A model generated the notes under the pieces. The model saw nothing but the letters and a program-made list of their open reading frames with translations, had not been told where the DNA came from and made no database searches. Positions 24,640 through 39,712 of a stretch of 64,000 nt of DNA are shown here, piece by piece (position 1 is the first letter of the stretch; each line of letters starts with the position of its first letter). The stretch is from assembly GCF_000005505.3 (NCBI RefSeq), contig NC_016134.3:34100150-34164149 (forward strand). Direction: 5' to 3'. The translations under genes and the position numbers were made by a program. The stretch is from Brachypodium distachyon. Its lineage: Eukaryota; Streptophyta; Magnoliopsida; Poales; Poaceae.

Positions 24640-24720
24640 ATGCTGGCGAAGAAGCTTGATCTCTTCGTCCAAAGACCTGCCTTGATCTCAAGACCTTCGT
24701 TAAGCTCCGGTTCTTCCTGA
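24640..24720 (+). other. Upstream ORF of 26 codons in the 5' leader
   Basis: An ATG at 24640 opens 26 codons beginning MLAKKLDLFVQRPA and ends at TGA 24718-24720, inside what looks like the second leader exon of the gene starting at 25305 (donor near 24735, acceptor near 25284). Whether it is translated cannot be told from sequence. Confidence 0.35.
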
Positions 24721-25304
24721 TCCAGCTGAGGCGAGGTGAGGTGAATTACCTTCGCCTGATTTATTTATTTATTTTGCTTGGGATCTCTAGTAACATGATT
24801 GTTCATGCCATGCGATCGTTTGATCGAGTCGAGCTGTGAACTTTAAAAGAAGAATCCGAGCTGTTACTGTGTAGCCTTGGCCAGATCCAATCGCTATGGG
24901 TTCCTCTGCTTCATAAAGTCTGAGAGTCTACCAGAGGAACTGCACAGTCTTTTTATTTTCATCCACAGTCTGCTCCATAAACTATGAAATTACTACTGAG
25001 TAGTAACTGATCTCCTCTTCACCCATGGGCATTTCGTCTAGTTCGTCAGTGCTTTGCTTCGGGGATAACAGCTTAGCACTATCATGTGTGTAGCCTAGAT
25101 TCTTTTAGCACAGAGTGATTTGCACTGGATATTTTGTGGATGATTGACATCTTCAGCGTAGAATCATTGAAAGTTGATATGCATGTTCTTACCACCAATT
25201 TAGAGTGATTCACTGGTCATACCTTTGTTCACTTTATGCAACGTGTATGGAGCTAATGCTGATGAGCAACTTTGTGATGTACAGCTTCTTAGCATGTGAG
25301 AGTG

Positions 25305-27195
25305 ATGGCGGCGGCTGAAGCGAGGGCTGCTTGGCAACGTGCCGCTAACCGCTGCTTGGTTCAGGAGGATGCCAAGAGAGCTCCAAAGCTGGCATGCTGT
25401 CCATCTTCTGTGCAACAGCATGAAGCAAAGAGCGGAAACCCAACTAACCCACAAGATTGCCATATCCCAAATTTTATGCATTTAAATTTAAATTGGAACC
25501 CAATGAACTCCAATCAGCCAATAGATACGTGGTTCCTTCAATTCCAGCCCGATTTCGGGTGCCAGAAAGTAATTGCTGGTGAACATCTGAATTATATGGG
25601 CGGGGAAGTTGATTCCAAGAAAGTGGAAAGTTTTTCACCAGTGTCTACGCTTGAAGACATCAATCCTAAGAAGAGCGAGTATCCTTTTGAGCCTCCGTGG
25701 ATCGTTTCGACAGCTTTTATGAAGCAAACTTCTGAAACAGCTTTCGAAGAGTTCAAAACTCTTTCTGGTTGTTCTCAAGTGAGTCTTAAATGCAGAGGTA
25801 ATTCCAATAGCCTCCTTCATGAGGATAAAGAGTTTATGGAGTTCAAAACTTTTGATCCTCTGTTTCCAAAGAAACCACAGAAGGCATGCTATGAGATGGA
25901 TCCACCTTGGGCAGAAGACAAGAAGTCACAGCCATGGTGGCAAGTAGTTGATGGGGATGGATTGGCTTCGCTCGTTGCAGAAAGAGCAATGCAGAACATT
26001 GAGAACAACGATCTGCCAAGACCCACTCAGACAGTGCGTGTTCATGGGGCAAAATTGAACAGCCATGAGAACAAGGATAGCTATGGGCATACATCCCCTT
26101 CTGTTAAAGAGTTGCAACCTGAACTACAAGACACTATGATGTGCAGCTATAGCATCGCAAGCACCAATGAGACAAATTCATCTGACAGTGGAGGGTGGCA
26201 ACAACCTCAAAGAAAGAACGCACGTGGGTATGTGTTTTCTGTTATATTTTTTCAGAACCAATAAAACTACAACGAGGTTCCCTCCTTTGTAGATTTGCCC
26301 AACAATTCCACATACTTCCTTATGTTTTATGTATTTCCACTAAAAGGGTTTCGTTTTGTAGATTCATCATTTCAGAGTGTTATAATCAAGTCTAGTTAGG
26401 CTCAAAAAGTGAAAATAACAGGCTGTTAGTACCAATTTTCATGGATGTACACATATGTCGGTCCATTGTACCCTATCACAATATAAATCCTGATTTGGCC
26501 AATGGCTTGCGAGAAGGGAAAAAAACATGTTTTCATTAAAAGGCAAATAGCTGAATAAAAGGAAAGTCAGATATCTATATTACGTCAATTTAGCTTTGAA
26601 GTGATATGGGCACTTCCACTGGGTCCATCTTATGACTGTTTTGTGATCCTTTTTTCATCCTGAAAAACCCTTGGATATATTTTTGTTCATCAAAGCTTCT
26701 TCCTGTTTGATATGCAGGGGTGCACAGGATTCGTCACCAGGCAACGAGCCAGCACATCAGAACCAGAATGCCTCTGAGAGGGCCCAGCTGCTGGATGCTC
26801 TCCGCCATTCGCAGACACGGGCTAGGGAAGCCGAGATGGCTGCTAAGAATGCTCATGATGAAAAAGACCATATCATCAAGCTATTGTTTCGTCAGGCCTC
26901 ACACCTCTTTGCATGTAAGCAATGGCTGAAAATGCTGCAACTGGAGAACATATGCCTCCAGCTCAGGCTCAAAGAACATCAAATAGCAGCCATGTTCCCA
27001 GAACTTCCCTGGACGATGATGAAGGAGAAGGCAGCGCCAGGAGAGGAGCGGAAAGACAGCACAAAGAAGAAAGGCAGGAGGCAGAAGAAGGAAGGTGGCT
27101 TCCGCAAAGCCATCATGTTTGCGGTCGGTGTAGGTATCGTCGGTGCTGGACTGCTGCTTGGCTGGACCCTTGGGTGGCTGATGCCCAGGTTGTGA
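25305..27195 (+). CDS. Plant-specific protein with coiled coil and C-terminal membrane segment
   Basis: Exons 25305-26227 and 26718-27195 give 466 residues. The start ATGGCGGCG is the first in-frame ATG after a leader that seems to contain two introns. The N-terminal two thirds are hydrophilic, with two short related blocks, EPPWIVSTAF and DPPWAEDKKSQPWW, the second leading into LVAERAMQNIENNDLP. Residues about 327-395 are rich in A, E, K, L and Q and likely form a coiled coil. A basic stretch (KKKGRRQKK) precedes a single hydrophobic span at about 440-462 near the end, suggesting a tail-anchored protein facing the cytosol. I do not recognise the family and give no function. Confidence 0.8.
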
Positions 27196-27498
27196 GTTCC
27201 ACCTACATAGTGTTCAATTCCACGAATAGCTGGTAGATAAAGCTCCAGATATGTGCTTTATGAAGTAGGAGAATGAAATGAACAAATTCTTAGAATCACT
27301 CATACAAGCTTGATGATTTGGAGGCTTTGCTGATGATCTCTCTCCATGCCTTCATGTATATATAGGAAGAATTTAGTGTACATATTGCCAGAAACTGGGT
27401 ATTTCTGGTACACCTGTAGGTTCCATGGGGGTGAGTGTGTACATAGTGTGCATCTGGGTCAGTGGTGGTGGAACCTCATATCAGTCGACTTCAACAAA

Positions 27499-27868
27499 GG
27501 GTAAACCTGTACTGTAAGCATGTAACCTTCTTTGCTTAGTGTAAAAAGAATTGTATTACTCCAGTTTGGTTTTTACCAAACCTGTCCTGTAAGCATGTAA
27601 CCTTCTTCTTTGCTTAGTGTAAAAAGAATTGTATTACTCCGGTTTGGTTTTTACCAACTGATCACGGTTGGTAAACCTGTACTGTAAATATATTGTAACT
27701 TGGTTCTTTGTTTAATGTAAAAGAAATTGTATTATTCAGCTTGGTGACTACAAACTGATCCCAGTTTGGTAAACCTGTACTGTAAGTCTGTAACTTGGAA
27801 CGGCTCTTTGTTTAAATCAAGAGAAATTGTATTGCTCGCCTTGGTGTTTACAAACTGATCAGTCTGGC
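27499..27868 (+). repeat. Four imperfect ~90-bp tandem repeats downstream of the stop
   Basis: Units starting near 27499, 27582, 27669 and 27769 each contain AAACCTGTACTGTAA, a TGTAAC run, a CTTTG(C/T)TTA run, GAATTGTATTACTC and a TTTGGTTTTTACCAA-like end. They lie 300-670 bases past the stop codon of the preceding gene, in or beyond its 3' UTR. Confidence 0.8.
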
Positions 27869-28056
27869 AGCATATATCATAAAAAAAAGTCAATTTGTGG
27901 CCTGCACAAAAATAAACGGATACGTGTGCCTTTTCCTGATGAAATTTTGCAAGTCAAGCACAATCTGCCTTTGTAGAAAGGCTACTTTAATCTTTCAAAC
28001 TTAAGTCTGTTGAGCAGTAGAGTTACCAGGAAACCAACGAAACCCAAATAAAACTA

Positions 28057-28156
28057 CTCCCTCCAACCCATAAATTTGTCCAAATAAGGATGTATCTATG
28101 TTTAAAAAGCGTCTAGATACATGCAATATTTCGACAAGTAATTCCGGCCGCAGGAG
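28057..28156. mobile_element. Degenerate Stowaway MITE
   Basis: It begins CTCCCTCCAACCCATAAATT after a TA and ends CGGCCGCAGGAG before TA. The interior resembles the elements at 16582 and 61397. Confidence 0.7.
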
Positions 28157-28411
28157 TATATCTAAAGCAAACTTTGTATAAAGCTTGACTGAAAATTTGC
28201 ACTAAATTGATTTGAGGCTTCATAGATCGCCCGCTTTGTGTCCTTACTTGTCAGGGGAGTCTTCCATGATACAGATTGAACTAAAACTAGAGTTACAATA
28301 AACCAACTGAAACTACAGTTACAATGGAAAAATACAGTTGCCACATTGCGAAAGTAATGATTAACACATGGAAATTGCACAGCAATGCTTCATCAGCACT
28401 TGGATAATCAA

Positions 28412-31400
28412 TTACTTATCCAGGCCCCGGCAACGGAATGCGCACAGATGGCTCCCAAATGCCGAGATGACATCCACCAGACCTCCATGTCCGGCAACAG
28501 CTGCCATCTGAAAGGTGAGGATAGTAAGTGAGAAACAGAATTTCCAGCCCCAGAAATAGAGGGATAACACAGATCCGAAAATGATATGGAATGAGGATCA
28601 AAACCGAGATGGATATATACCCCGGATGAATGCATGGATACAGAAAATGCTGATGGAGGAGCACACTTTATTTGCGAAAGAACAGCCCCGTTGATTGTAA
28701 AACGGGAGAGTGCAGGTTCAGCGCCGACTGCTAAAATCTGAATGGACGTAGATGAAAAGGGGAACAACGGGAGCACAATTAGCCTGTTATTGGAAGTACA
28801 AGAGAGATAAAGAATGTCCAGTAAATGTCTAATAAAAGAGAATGTGAAAAATATGGTCTCTGCTAAGAATAAGGATTATCGCAGCTAAATAGTTGCTCTT
28901 TTATCTCTATCCCGATCGAAGTCTCATCTTCTGTTCTCACTTTAAATTATCTCGTGCAGCAACGGCACAAAGCATAATTTCGCAGCTACAGAACACAAAT
29001 CACTGTAGAAAACCGGGCCTTTTTATTCCGCACTTTCTGCACATGTATGGAGGAGATCCACTACAGAATTTCAGATTTATACTACCGCTTGAAACCTACT
29101 TGGTCTTGGTTCAGCAGTCAAATTGGAAGAGGGTATTAGTGGCACTAAAGAGTAAGTGGGAACTATTGTTCGCCTTAGCCGTATGAGATGCATGGAATGA
29201 TTTAAGTAATTGGATATGCAGGTGTCTAGTTTGTTACAATCACGGTGCTTGCTGAACTTGCTAAAGATATACATGATCTGCCTAAATATTGTTTCCTGTC
29301 CACTTTCAAACTACAAGATGAGCCAGTTCCAATATGAGCCTTGAGTAACTATACCAGTTTACTGGACATCTAAACCATGAGTTCTATGTACTAACAAAAT
29401 TCAATTCAAAAGAAAGGTCTGTTCACCAATTTTATGAAAATGTGTTGTTTAAGTATTACAGGTTTTAGTTACTATCCAATTTACATTCTGAGTTTCTTGA
29501 AGAACAGGTAGAAGTGTATTCTTCAACTCATACTTGTGAGCATTAGGAAAGACTGTTTTTTTAGATAAGTCCTTATTAGAACCCTGAAGTCCTGAACTAA
29601 CCACGGAGTTTAAATTACCCCCCTGAACTTTGTTCTAACCAGTATTGGAGTTTAGGGGGGTAATTTTAAACTCTGTGATTAGTTCAGGGTTGTAATATGG
29701 ACTTATCCCTTTTTTAGTCATGTTTTATCCTAAACTAGCCACCTAACTGAATAAGACTTTAGTGGGTTAGGTCTTAGGTGTTAGCATAGATTTAGCAAAA
29801 ACTATTTTATTAAAAAGGGGAAATTTGCCAGGGGACACCGTTATTTTGCGGTCTTTGTCCAAACACACCACCCGATTGTGGATTTGCTGAGTACCATTAC
29901 AATTCTTGGGCCATTTGTTGAAACACAACGCCCGTCCAAAAAGGGAAAGTTGATCCTTTTTCCTGCTCATGACGGGTTTTTTTTTTGCTCTTGGGATGGT
30001 TCGTTTTGAATTTTTTTTTCTCTAATGAAAATTTTGGCCCTTTCAGTCAGTATGCATGTGCTAATTTTGGACACTTATGTCAGCATTTTTCTTCAATTCG
30101 AACCAAAGCAGTCCACAAAATCATGGATTAAAAAATGCAGACATATATCAGAGGTAATTAGAGAAGGAGTAAGATGGTAATTCAACACACAAAAAAGTCA
30201 ACTTTCCGTTTTTGGACCGGCAGTGTGTTTCAGCAAATGTCCCAAGAATTGTAATGGTACTGAGCAAATCTACAATCGGGCAGTGTGTTTGGGCAAATGC
30301 CACATAATAACAGTGTCCTGTGGCCAATTTCCCCTATTAAAAACCCTAGACCCAGTCAACCAATTATGTAGGGCGTAAATGAGGATGTAGGGACAAGCAC
30401 TTACTTGATTTTTATCAAACAACAGATCTTGAACAGGAGCACTACAATCTGCGTTAAAGATGCACTCATTTGAAAGAAGACTCCAAACTGATATACCACT
30501 AGAAGTACCACAGGCCTGGGAACAACAAAACCAAGAAAACAGAAGTAAGATACATAGTGTACCAAAAATATATAGCTACAACAAACAAAGTAATTCATAT
30601 ATATATCTATGAGCTAGGTACCAGCCAACTTTCACTCGCATCAATGGCAATGCAACCAACCCACGAGCCCTCAAATTTCTTGTTCTGTACTGGATGTATC
30701 GTCTGTGTACACTTCCCACTTCTGCAATCTGGAATGCCCGCAAAAAAACATGAATCACATGATAGTATAATTTTCTTAGAGAATCATAGATTTCAAAAGC
30801 CTGCTGAAGTTGAAGTTATATGAGATGCTGATGTTTCTTTTCTTTCTACAAAGTAGAAAGCTAGACATTGCTTTCAACATCACTAGGTACTGGAAGAGCA
30901 CAAACAAGCCATATTCAGACCACAGACAAATACAAAAACTTCTCTGATTGAGGGCACTGCTCACCCCAGATACGGGCTGTCCCATCTTCTGATCCTGTTA
31001 CCACCTGAAAAGAGCACAAGTCTATCCAATATAGCTGTGACAAAATATGGGCAGGATCAACACCAGATAATATTAGGTAGTAAAATAAAGAACCAACCTG
31101 GTGGTTTGCCTCACGAACTGCGATGCTGTGCAAATAGTCAGTATGCCCCTTAAATGTCATTTTACACTTGCCACTCTCCTGAGACAAGCAGACATGATAC
31201 AGATTAATGTCAGATGCCTCCTCAAGCAGTCACATAGAACATTAACACTATAGAAGTTTGTGACTCAAATGATTCTTAGGGACACATATTTCCTTTCAAT
31301 TAGTTCAGAACTCCTATTAATCATATATATCATACTTTTACCTCAGAGAATACATACCACATCCCAGCAATAAGCACATGCATCACCAGCTGCTGCAAAA

Positions 31401-32882
31401 ACAGATCCATCCTGTTTGGAAGAAGCATGGTGGAGAAAATCGTAACCCATCAGAACTAAGCATTATATGACAAGAATGAAGACTGCCTGCACATAAGAGC
31501 TTATTATGTTGAAAAATAAATGCAAGAAGTATTAACCTGTTTGCTAATTGCAATGGCATTATTTTCCGGTATTGGAGAGCGGGCACCCCAAGGACCTCTA
31601 TAAAATTGACAGCCACAGATATGAAAACATGGAGGGCAAGAAGACTAGTGCATGCCATCGGAATAAGTGGCATACTAAAAGATTTGTGAGATGCGCTATG
31701 GACATCTTACTCATGCTGAGGGTTAACCAAGTCAAGTACTGGTTCCAGATGATCCCCTGGGGAAAAAATGGTAAAACGTTATGAGAAAGATAAAATATTT
31801 GAAGTGCACTACCAACTACCTAATAAATAGAGTTTTTAGGGATAGCTTTTTCACACAGATTCTTTGTTCGCACAGCACTCATACTGATATAATTTATATT
31901 GTCATTCACAAATTATCAACATTTCCATCAGCAAAGACTGCAGGGAATAATACTAACATAAAGGATCTGAAAAGCACTTTGATAGAAGGAAGTGAGCAGG
32001 GCATAACTATCAAGCATTTTGACAATTGTTGATTATGATTTTGAGTACCTCTAAAAAGGGCAAGGCTATACTTATTTATTCAACTGCTGGCATAATTCAA
32101 ATATAAGAGAAGAGACTATGTAGAGAAGTTAATTGTGCAATCTACATGTTTGCGTCGTCAAAAATGATTTTTGTATTACATCATCTTAGAACCCTAGTTA
32201 AGCCTCGAATGGGAGCTATTGTACATCACCTTGCAGAGAGAGCGGCACAAGGCAGCTCTGCATCTCGTGCCATCTCCAGCCCCGAATGCGGCCATCATCC
32301 CCGCAGCTGTCGCAACAAATGAATCACGTTGCAAGTTTCCCATTTTGAGAGTTCCCTTCGTCGCCAACCCCATGGCACCAACAGACAAAACTGGGCATAT
32401 AGAAGAAGAAGTATTCACCTGAAGAGCAACGGCTGCAGCGGATCATTATAGAACTTGACGTCATAGGCAGGGCCACTGTGCGCTTGGACGATGCAGACGG
32501 GGTCGACCAGCGCGGCAGCAACTGGCTGAACCAGCAGATCAGAGGGGAGATGGAGCAATACTATGAGATGGAATGTTAGGGGCGGGGGGGGGGGCGAGAA
32601 GAAGGGTGCAGGCGAAACCTGAGGAGCGGCGTGGGTGGGGGCGGAGGATGAGATGCAGGAGGAAAGGGAGAAGGACGCGAGGGAGCCGTCGCTGGAGGCG
32701 GCGGCGAGGAGGACGTCGGGGTCGGGGTCGTCGCGCTGGTCGAAGAAGACGGCGCGGAAGAGGGTGCGGCAGGAGAGGTCGCGCTCCCGCAGGATGCCCC
32801 GCCGGTACGCCGCCTCGTCCCACTCGCGCGCGTCCATTGCTGGCTGCGCCTGCGCCTGCGCCGTCGCCGTCGCCGTGGCCAT
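28412..32882 (-). CDS. THO6: THO complex subunit 6, WD40 protein
   Basis: Twelve minus-strand exons sum to 386 residues: 32619-32882, 32419-32525, 32230-32306, 31711-31756, 31537-31597, 31358-31411, 31098-31178, 30965-31004, 30622-30728, 30405-30515, 28621-28737 and 28412-28507. It is a seven-blade WD40-type repeat protein. Recognisable pieces are AHSGPAYDVKFYND, AAAGDACAYCWDVESGK, MTFKGHTDYLHSIAVRE, TGSEDGTARIWDCR and LAVGAEPALSRFTINGA, ending GGLVDVISAFGSHLCAFR. This follows Arabidopsis THO6/DWA1 along its length. WDCR (residues 243-246) fits the WDxR box by which DWD proteins bind DDB1. Expected role: nuclear mRNP assembly and export within THO/TREX, with possible CUL4-DDB1 adaptor activity. 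An in-frame Met further upstream (near 32957) exists; I chose 32882 because the sequence before it looks like leader. Confidence 0.92.
29564..29707. mobile_element. Fold-back MITE in a THO6 intron
   Basis: Inverted arms of about 60 bp (GATAAGTCCTTATTAGAACC against its near complement ending GGACTTATC, both containing a GTTCAGG or CTGAAC block). No clear target duplication, so the superfamily is open. Confidence 0.65.
29817..30334. mobile_element. Mutator-like MITE in THO6 intron 10
   Basis: Inverted repeats of roughly 140 bp begin GGGGAAATTTGCC on the left and end GGCCAATTTCCCC on the right. Both sides carry the identical 9-bp duplication TATTAAAAA (29808-29816 and 30335-30343), the size made by Mutator-class transposases. 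The 518-bp element has no coding capacity. Confidence 0.88.
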
Positions 32883-32980
32883 CTCCTCGCGGTTCTTGCT
32901 GCTGGCTGATATTTCGGCTTCTGCTTCTGCTTCCAGCAGCAAGGAGGTATGGTACAAAGGTCAGAAAGACCAGCGCTGGC

Positions 32981-33051
32981 TGGGCTAGGTTGGGCTTTTC
33001 TGCGCTATTTCTTTCTTCTTTTTTACAACGAACAAGCCCAATACAGGCCCA
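32981..33051. promoter_or_regulatory. Cluster of TGGGCT/GGCCCA boxes upstream of THO6
   Basis: TGGGCT at 32981-32986 and 32991-32996, AGCCCA at 33035-33040 and GGCCCA at 33046-33051 lie about 100-170 bases upstream of the THO6 ATG. Such site II-like boxes are typical of plant housekeeping promoters (TCP targets). Function is inferred. Confidence 0.45.
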
Positions 33052-33655
33052 GCTCTACTTTTTTTGTTTGACAACGATATAGCGATTCTGAAAGAACTGG
33101 ACTAGCGCGCGGCGCCGCGCTTTAGCTTTGCTGCGCGATGCCCCGCGCCGCGCTTTAGCTCTAGCGCGTGATTAGGTTTGCATGCTCTCGCGCAGTCGCG
33201 CGTGATTACCTTGGTCTGCATGCGAGCAGCAGTGCCGCGTTTGATAGCTGCATGCGAGCAGCACGCATGCAGATCGGCTTATGTCATGTTAGCTTTGTCT
33301 TATGTGAGCCTAACACCTTTTTATGAGTATAGAACGGAAAAAAATACTTTAAAAGTTTATCATTCTGCCCGTGGTAAACCGAAATAACAATGTCTATCCA
33401 TTTCGGTCAAAGTCTGCTACCACCATTATATCTCGCATCTTTGGCACTACAAATCAACTTATCACCTCTATTCATTCCCAAACCTTAACTTCTTATCACC
33501 CCTAATGAACAGAAATGACAACCCTAATGATCAGAAATTGCAACCCCTGATGATATCAAAATGCCACCTCTACAAATTGTCACCTCGCTGAATACAAAAA
33601 TGACACCCCATAGCAAACACAAATAATTATGCACATCCATTTCGGTTAAAACCTA
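33052..33655. other. Intergenic, short repeats only
   Basis: A GC-rich stretch with repeated GCGCGCGGCGCCGCGC-like and CGCGTGATTA motifs (33100-33260) gives way to AT-rich DNA with loose CACC-type repeats. No gene was seen. Confidence 0.35.
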
Positions 33656-33768
33656 CCTCCTCTGTTCCATATTAAGTGACGAAATAGTACATGTAGCTAG
33701 ACACATTTTGGGTATAGATACAATCATATTTGGGCAAATTTAAATCACTTAATATGGGACGGAATGTG
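33656..33768. mobile_element. Degenerate Stowaway MITE
   Basis: The left end CCTCCTCTGTTCCATATTAA and right end TTAATATGGGACGGAATG are inverted copies flanked by TA. The interior shares CTAGACACATTTTGGG-type text with the element at 6868. Confidence 0.7.
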
Positions 33769-33879
33769 TACAACCATATTGTCCTGCATCTTCTGCACTC
33801 TCATTCGAGCTATCGCCTCCATTCAGACCACACACACAAACCCTATGTTCATGTCATGCCTAATGAACATTTATTACCA

Positions 33880-34745
33880 CTCTCGTGAACACAAATTGCC
33901 ACCCCTAATGAACTTAATTGTCACGCGTAGTGAATACAAATTGCCACCCTTAGTGAATACAAGCTGCCACTCCTAATGAGCAAAAATCACCACGTTCCCT
34001 TAGTGAATACAATTTGCCACCCATAATGAACTTAATTGCCACCCTTAGTGAATACAAGTTGCCACTTGTAATGAACAAAAATCACCAACTTTCCCTAGTG
34101 AATACAAATTGCCAGCCGTGATGAATAAAAATAACCGCAAATATCACCACCTACCCCTAGTGAATAAAAAATTGTCACGCGTAACGAATAAAAATAACCA
34201 AAAGTCACCACCTCCCTCTAGTGAATACAAATTGCCACGCGTAATGAATAAAAATAACCGCACCCATCCATTTCAGTTCACCACCCCACCTAGTGAATAC
34301 AAATTGCCACCCGTGACAAATAAAAATAACCGCAAACATCACCACCAACCCCTAGTGAATACAAATTGCCACGCGTAACGAATAAAAATAACCAAAAGTC
34401 ACCACCTCCCTCTAGTGAATACAAATTGCCACGCGTAATGAATAAAAATAATCGCACCCATCCATTTCAGTTCACCACCCCCACCTAGTGAATACAAATT
34501 GCCACCCGTGACGAATAAAAATAACCGCAAACATCACCACCAACCCCTAGTGAATACAAATTGCCACACGTAACGAATAAAAATAACCGCAAAAATCACC
34601 ACCTCCCTCTAGTGAATACAAATTGCCACACGTAAGGAATAAAAATAACCGCACCCATCCATTTCAGTTCACCACCTCCCCCTAGTGAATACAAATTGCA
34701 ACCCGTAACGAATAAAAATAACCGCATTCATGCATTTCAGTAAAA
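33880..34745. repeat. Layered tandem repeat (about 65-bp monomer, about 195-bp higher-order unit)
   Basis: The monomer carries CTAGTGAATACAAATTGCCA, then a CGTAA.GAATAAAAATAACC run and a CACCACC run. A longer marker, CACCCATCCATTTCAGTTCA, recurs at 34261, 34455 and 34652 (spacing 194 and 197), so about three monomers form a higher-order unit. Looser single copies extend on both sides from about 33430 to 35110. Confidence 0.85.
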
Positions 34746-36080
34746 ATCTACACCCACCATGCGTACGTAGTATGCCGAATCTCCTCCACTCCAAAATCGA
34801 ACAACCATCTCCATTCAAAACGACTGCACACAAAACCTTAACCAAACAAAAAAATCTAATAAACACAAATTGTTAACTCTCTAGTGAACACAAATTGCCA
34901 TCTATGGTGAACATGAATATCCACCTGTAATGAACACAAATTGCCATCTGTAATGAACATAAATAACCATGTTCGTCCATCTCAATCAAAATCTATCACA
35001 TGCTGCCCCGCACATTGTACACTCCAAAATCCCACACAAATCATATCTCCCCTAATGAATACAAATTGCCAACCTTATTGACTGCAAATTAACACTCGTA
35101 ATGAACACAAATTTCCCTTTGAACGTCTTACTGGAAGAGAAGCATCTACGGCGCGGATGGATCGATTCGTCCCTGTGGTTGAGCAGCATTCTTTCATCCG
35201 ACGGATACTACTTGTAGCAGTGAGATATATTGCTCGTGGCGGTGGCCGTGGCGGCACGCGACAGTAGCTACTACGCATGGGGCGTCTCATGGCGGGGACG
35301 AGAGCGACGGGAGGCGCGTGTGGGCAACGAGCGGCTGCAGGGACGGGTAGCGCCGGCAGGGGCAGTGCGGCGGCTGCGGCTGCGGCAGCCCGCGGCGGGA
35401 GGCACATGCGCGGGGGGAGCGAGCGGCCGCGGCGGCTGGGGCACTCGAGGCGACGGTGGGCACGGCCGCGGCGACTGGGAAAGCCCGCGGCGGCGGCGGT
35501 TGGCGCAACCCACGGTGGAGGCTGGGGCATCCGGGGCGACGCGCGCCGCGGCGGCGACGGCTAGCGCAACACGCGGAGGCGGCGACTGGGCCACCCTGCG
35601 GAGGCGGCGTTGACGGGGGCGGCTCGCGTGCGCGATGGCGGCGAAAGCAGCGCGTCGAGCGAGGAGACGAACGAACGAACATTCGTTATAATTTCCGATT
35701 CTGAAAACATAAAAAACAACGATATAGCGTCCTAGTTTCTGTGTGATTTTTTCAGAGAATAAGCATGCGGCTCCTTTTTTTAAAAGAGAATATGCATGCG
35801 TCTCTTTAATCGTACCATAACATCACTACAGAGGTTCCCCCAACATCATACTCAGCATCATCCAAATGGAAACATGAAAAACTAGAGTGCTCGCATCACA
35901 GGATGAGGAAGTTATGAAAGGCAATTCCCTTCACCAACGATCCCACAGTGCCGGTGCACGAGCTCGCACCACGCTGTGACCTCTCCTACACGGTGTCTTC
36001 ATCATTGACTGTGTGCATCGCTTCGATGCAGAGGCCAGGGAGCCCCCCTTTCTGAAAAAAACACGGTGTCTTCATCTTCA
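34746..36080. other. Intergenic with a GC-rich patch
   Basis: Decayed monomers of the neighbouring repeat run to about 35110. A GC-rich patch at 35230-35640 repeats a loose GCGGCGGCTGGGGCA / GGCGACG theme, giving long open frames on both strands without recognisable domains. I call no gene here. Confidence 0.4.
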
Positions 36081-39540
<3,460 letters not shown>

Positions 39541-39712
39541 CGATCCTCAGCTTTGCTACAATAAACGCAGTGGCTTTGGATCCAGCTACTGCTAGCGCTG
39601 CGCCCAAACTGTAGCGTGGAGATGGACCGCACCAACGTGGCACGCTCGCCATGACGCGTGTGATGCGGCGGAAGGGTCGAGCTCGAGCCTAGGGAATCCG
39701 CGAGAGAATGGT

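Noticed and set aside
33430..35110. Possible CRISPR-like regular repeat
   Set aside because: Units are contiguous and imperfect without unique spacers, in a eukaryotic genome.
35075..35704. Overlapping frames up to 151 codons in the GC-rich patch
   Set aside because: Low-complexity Arg/Ala/Pro/Gly translations in all frames, no splice structure.
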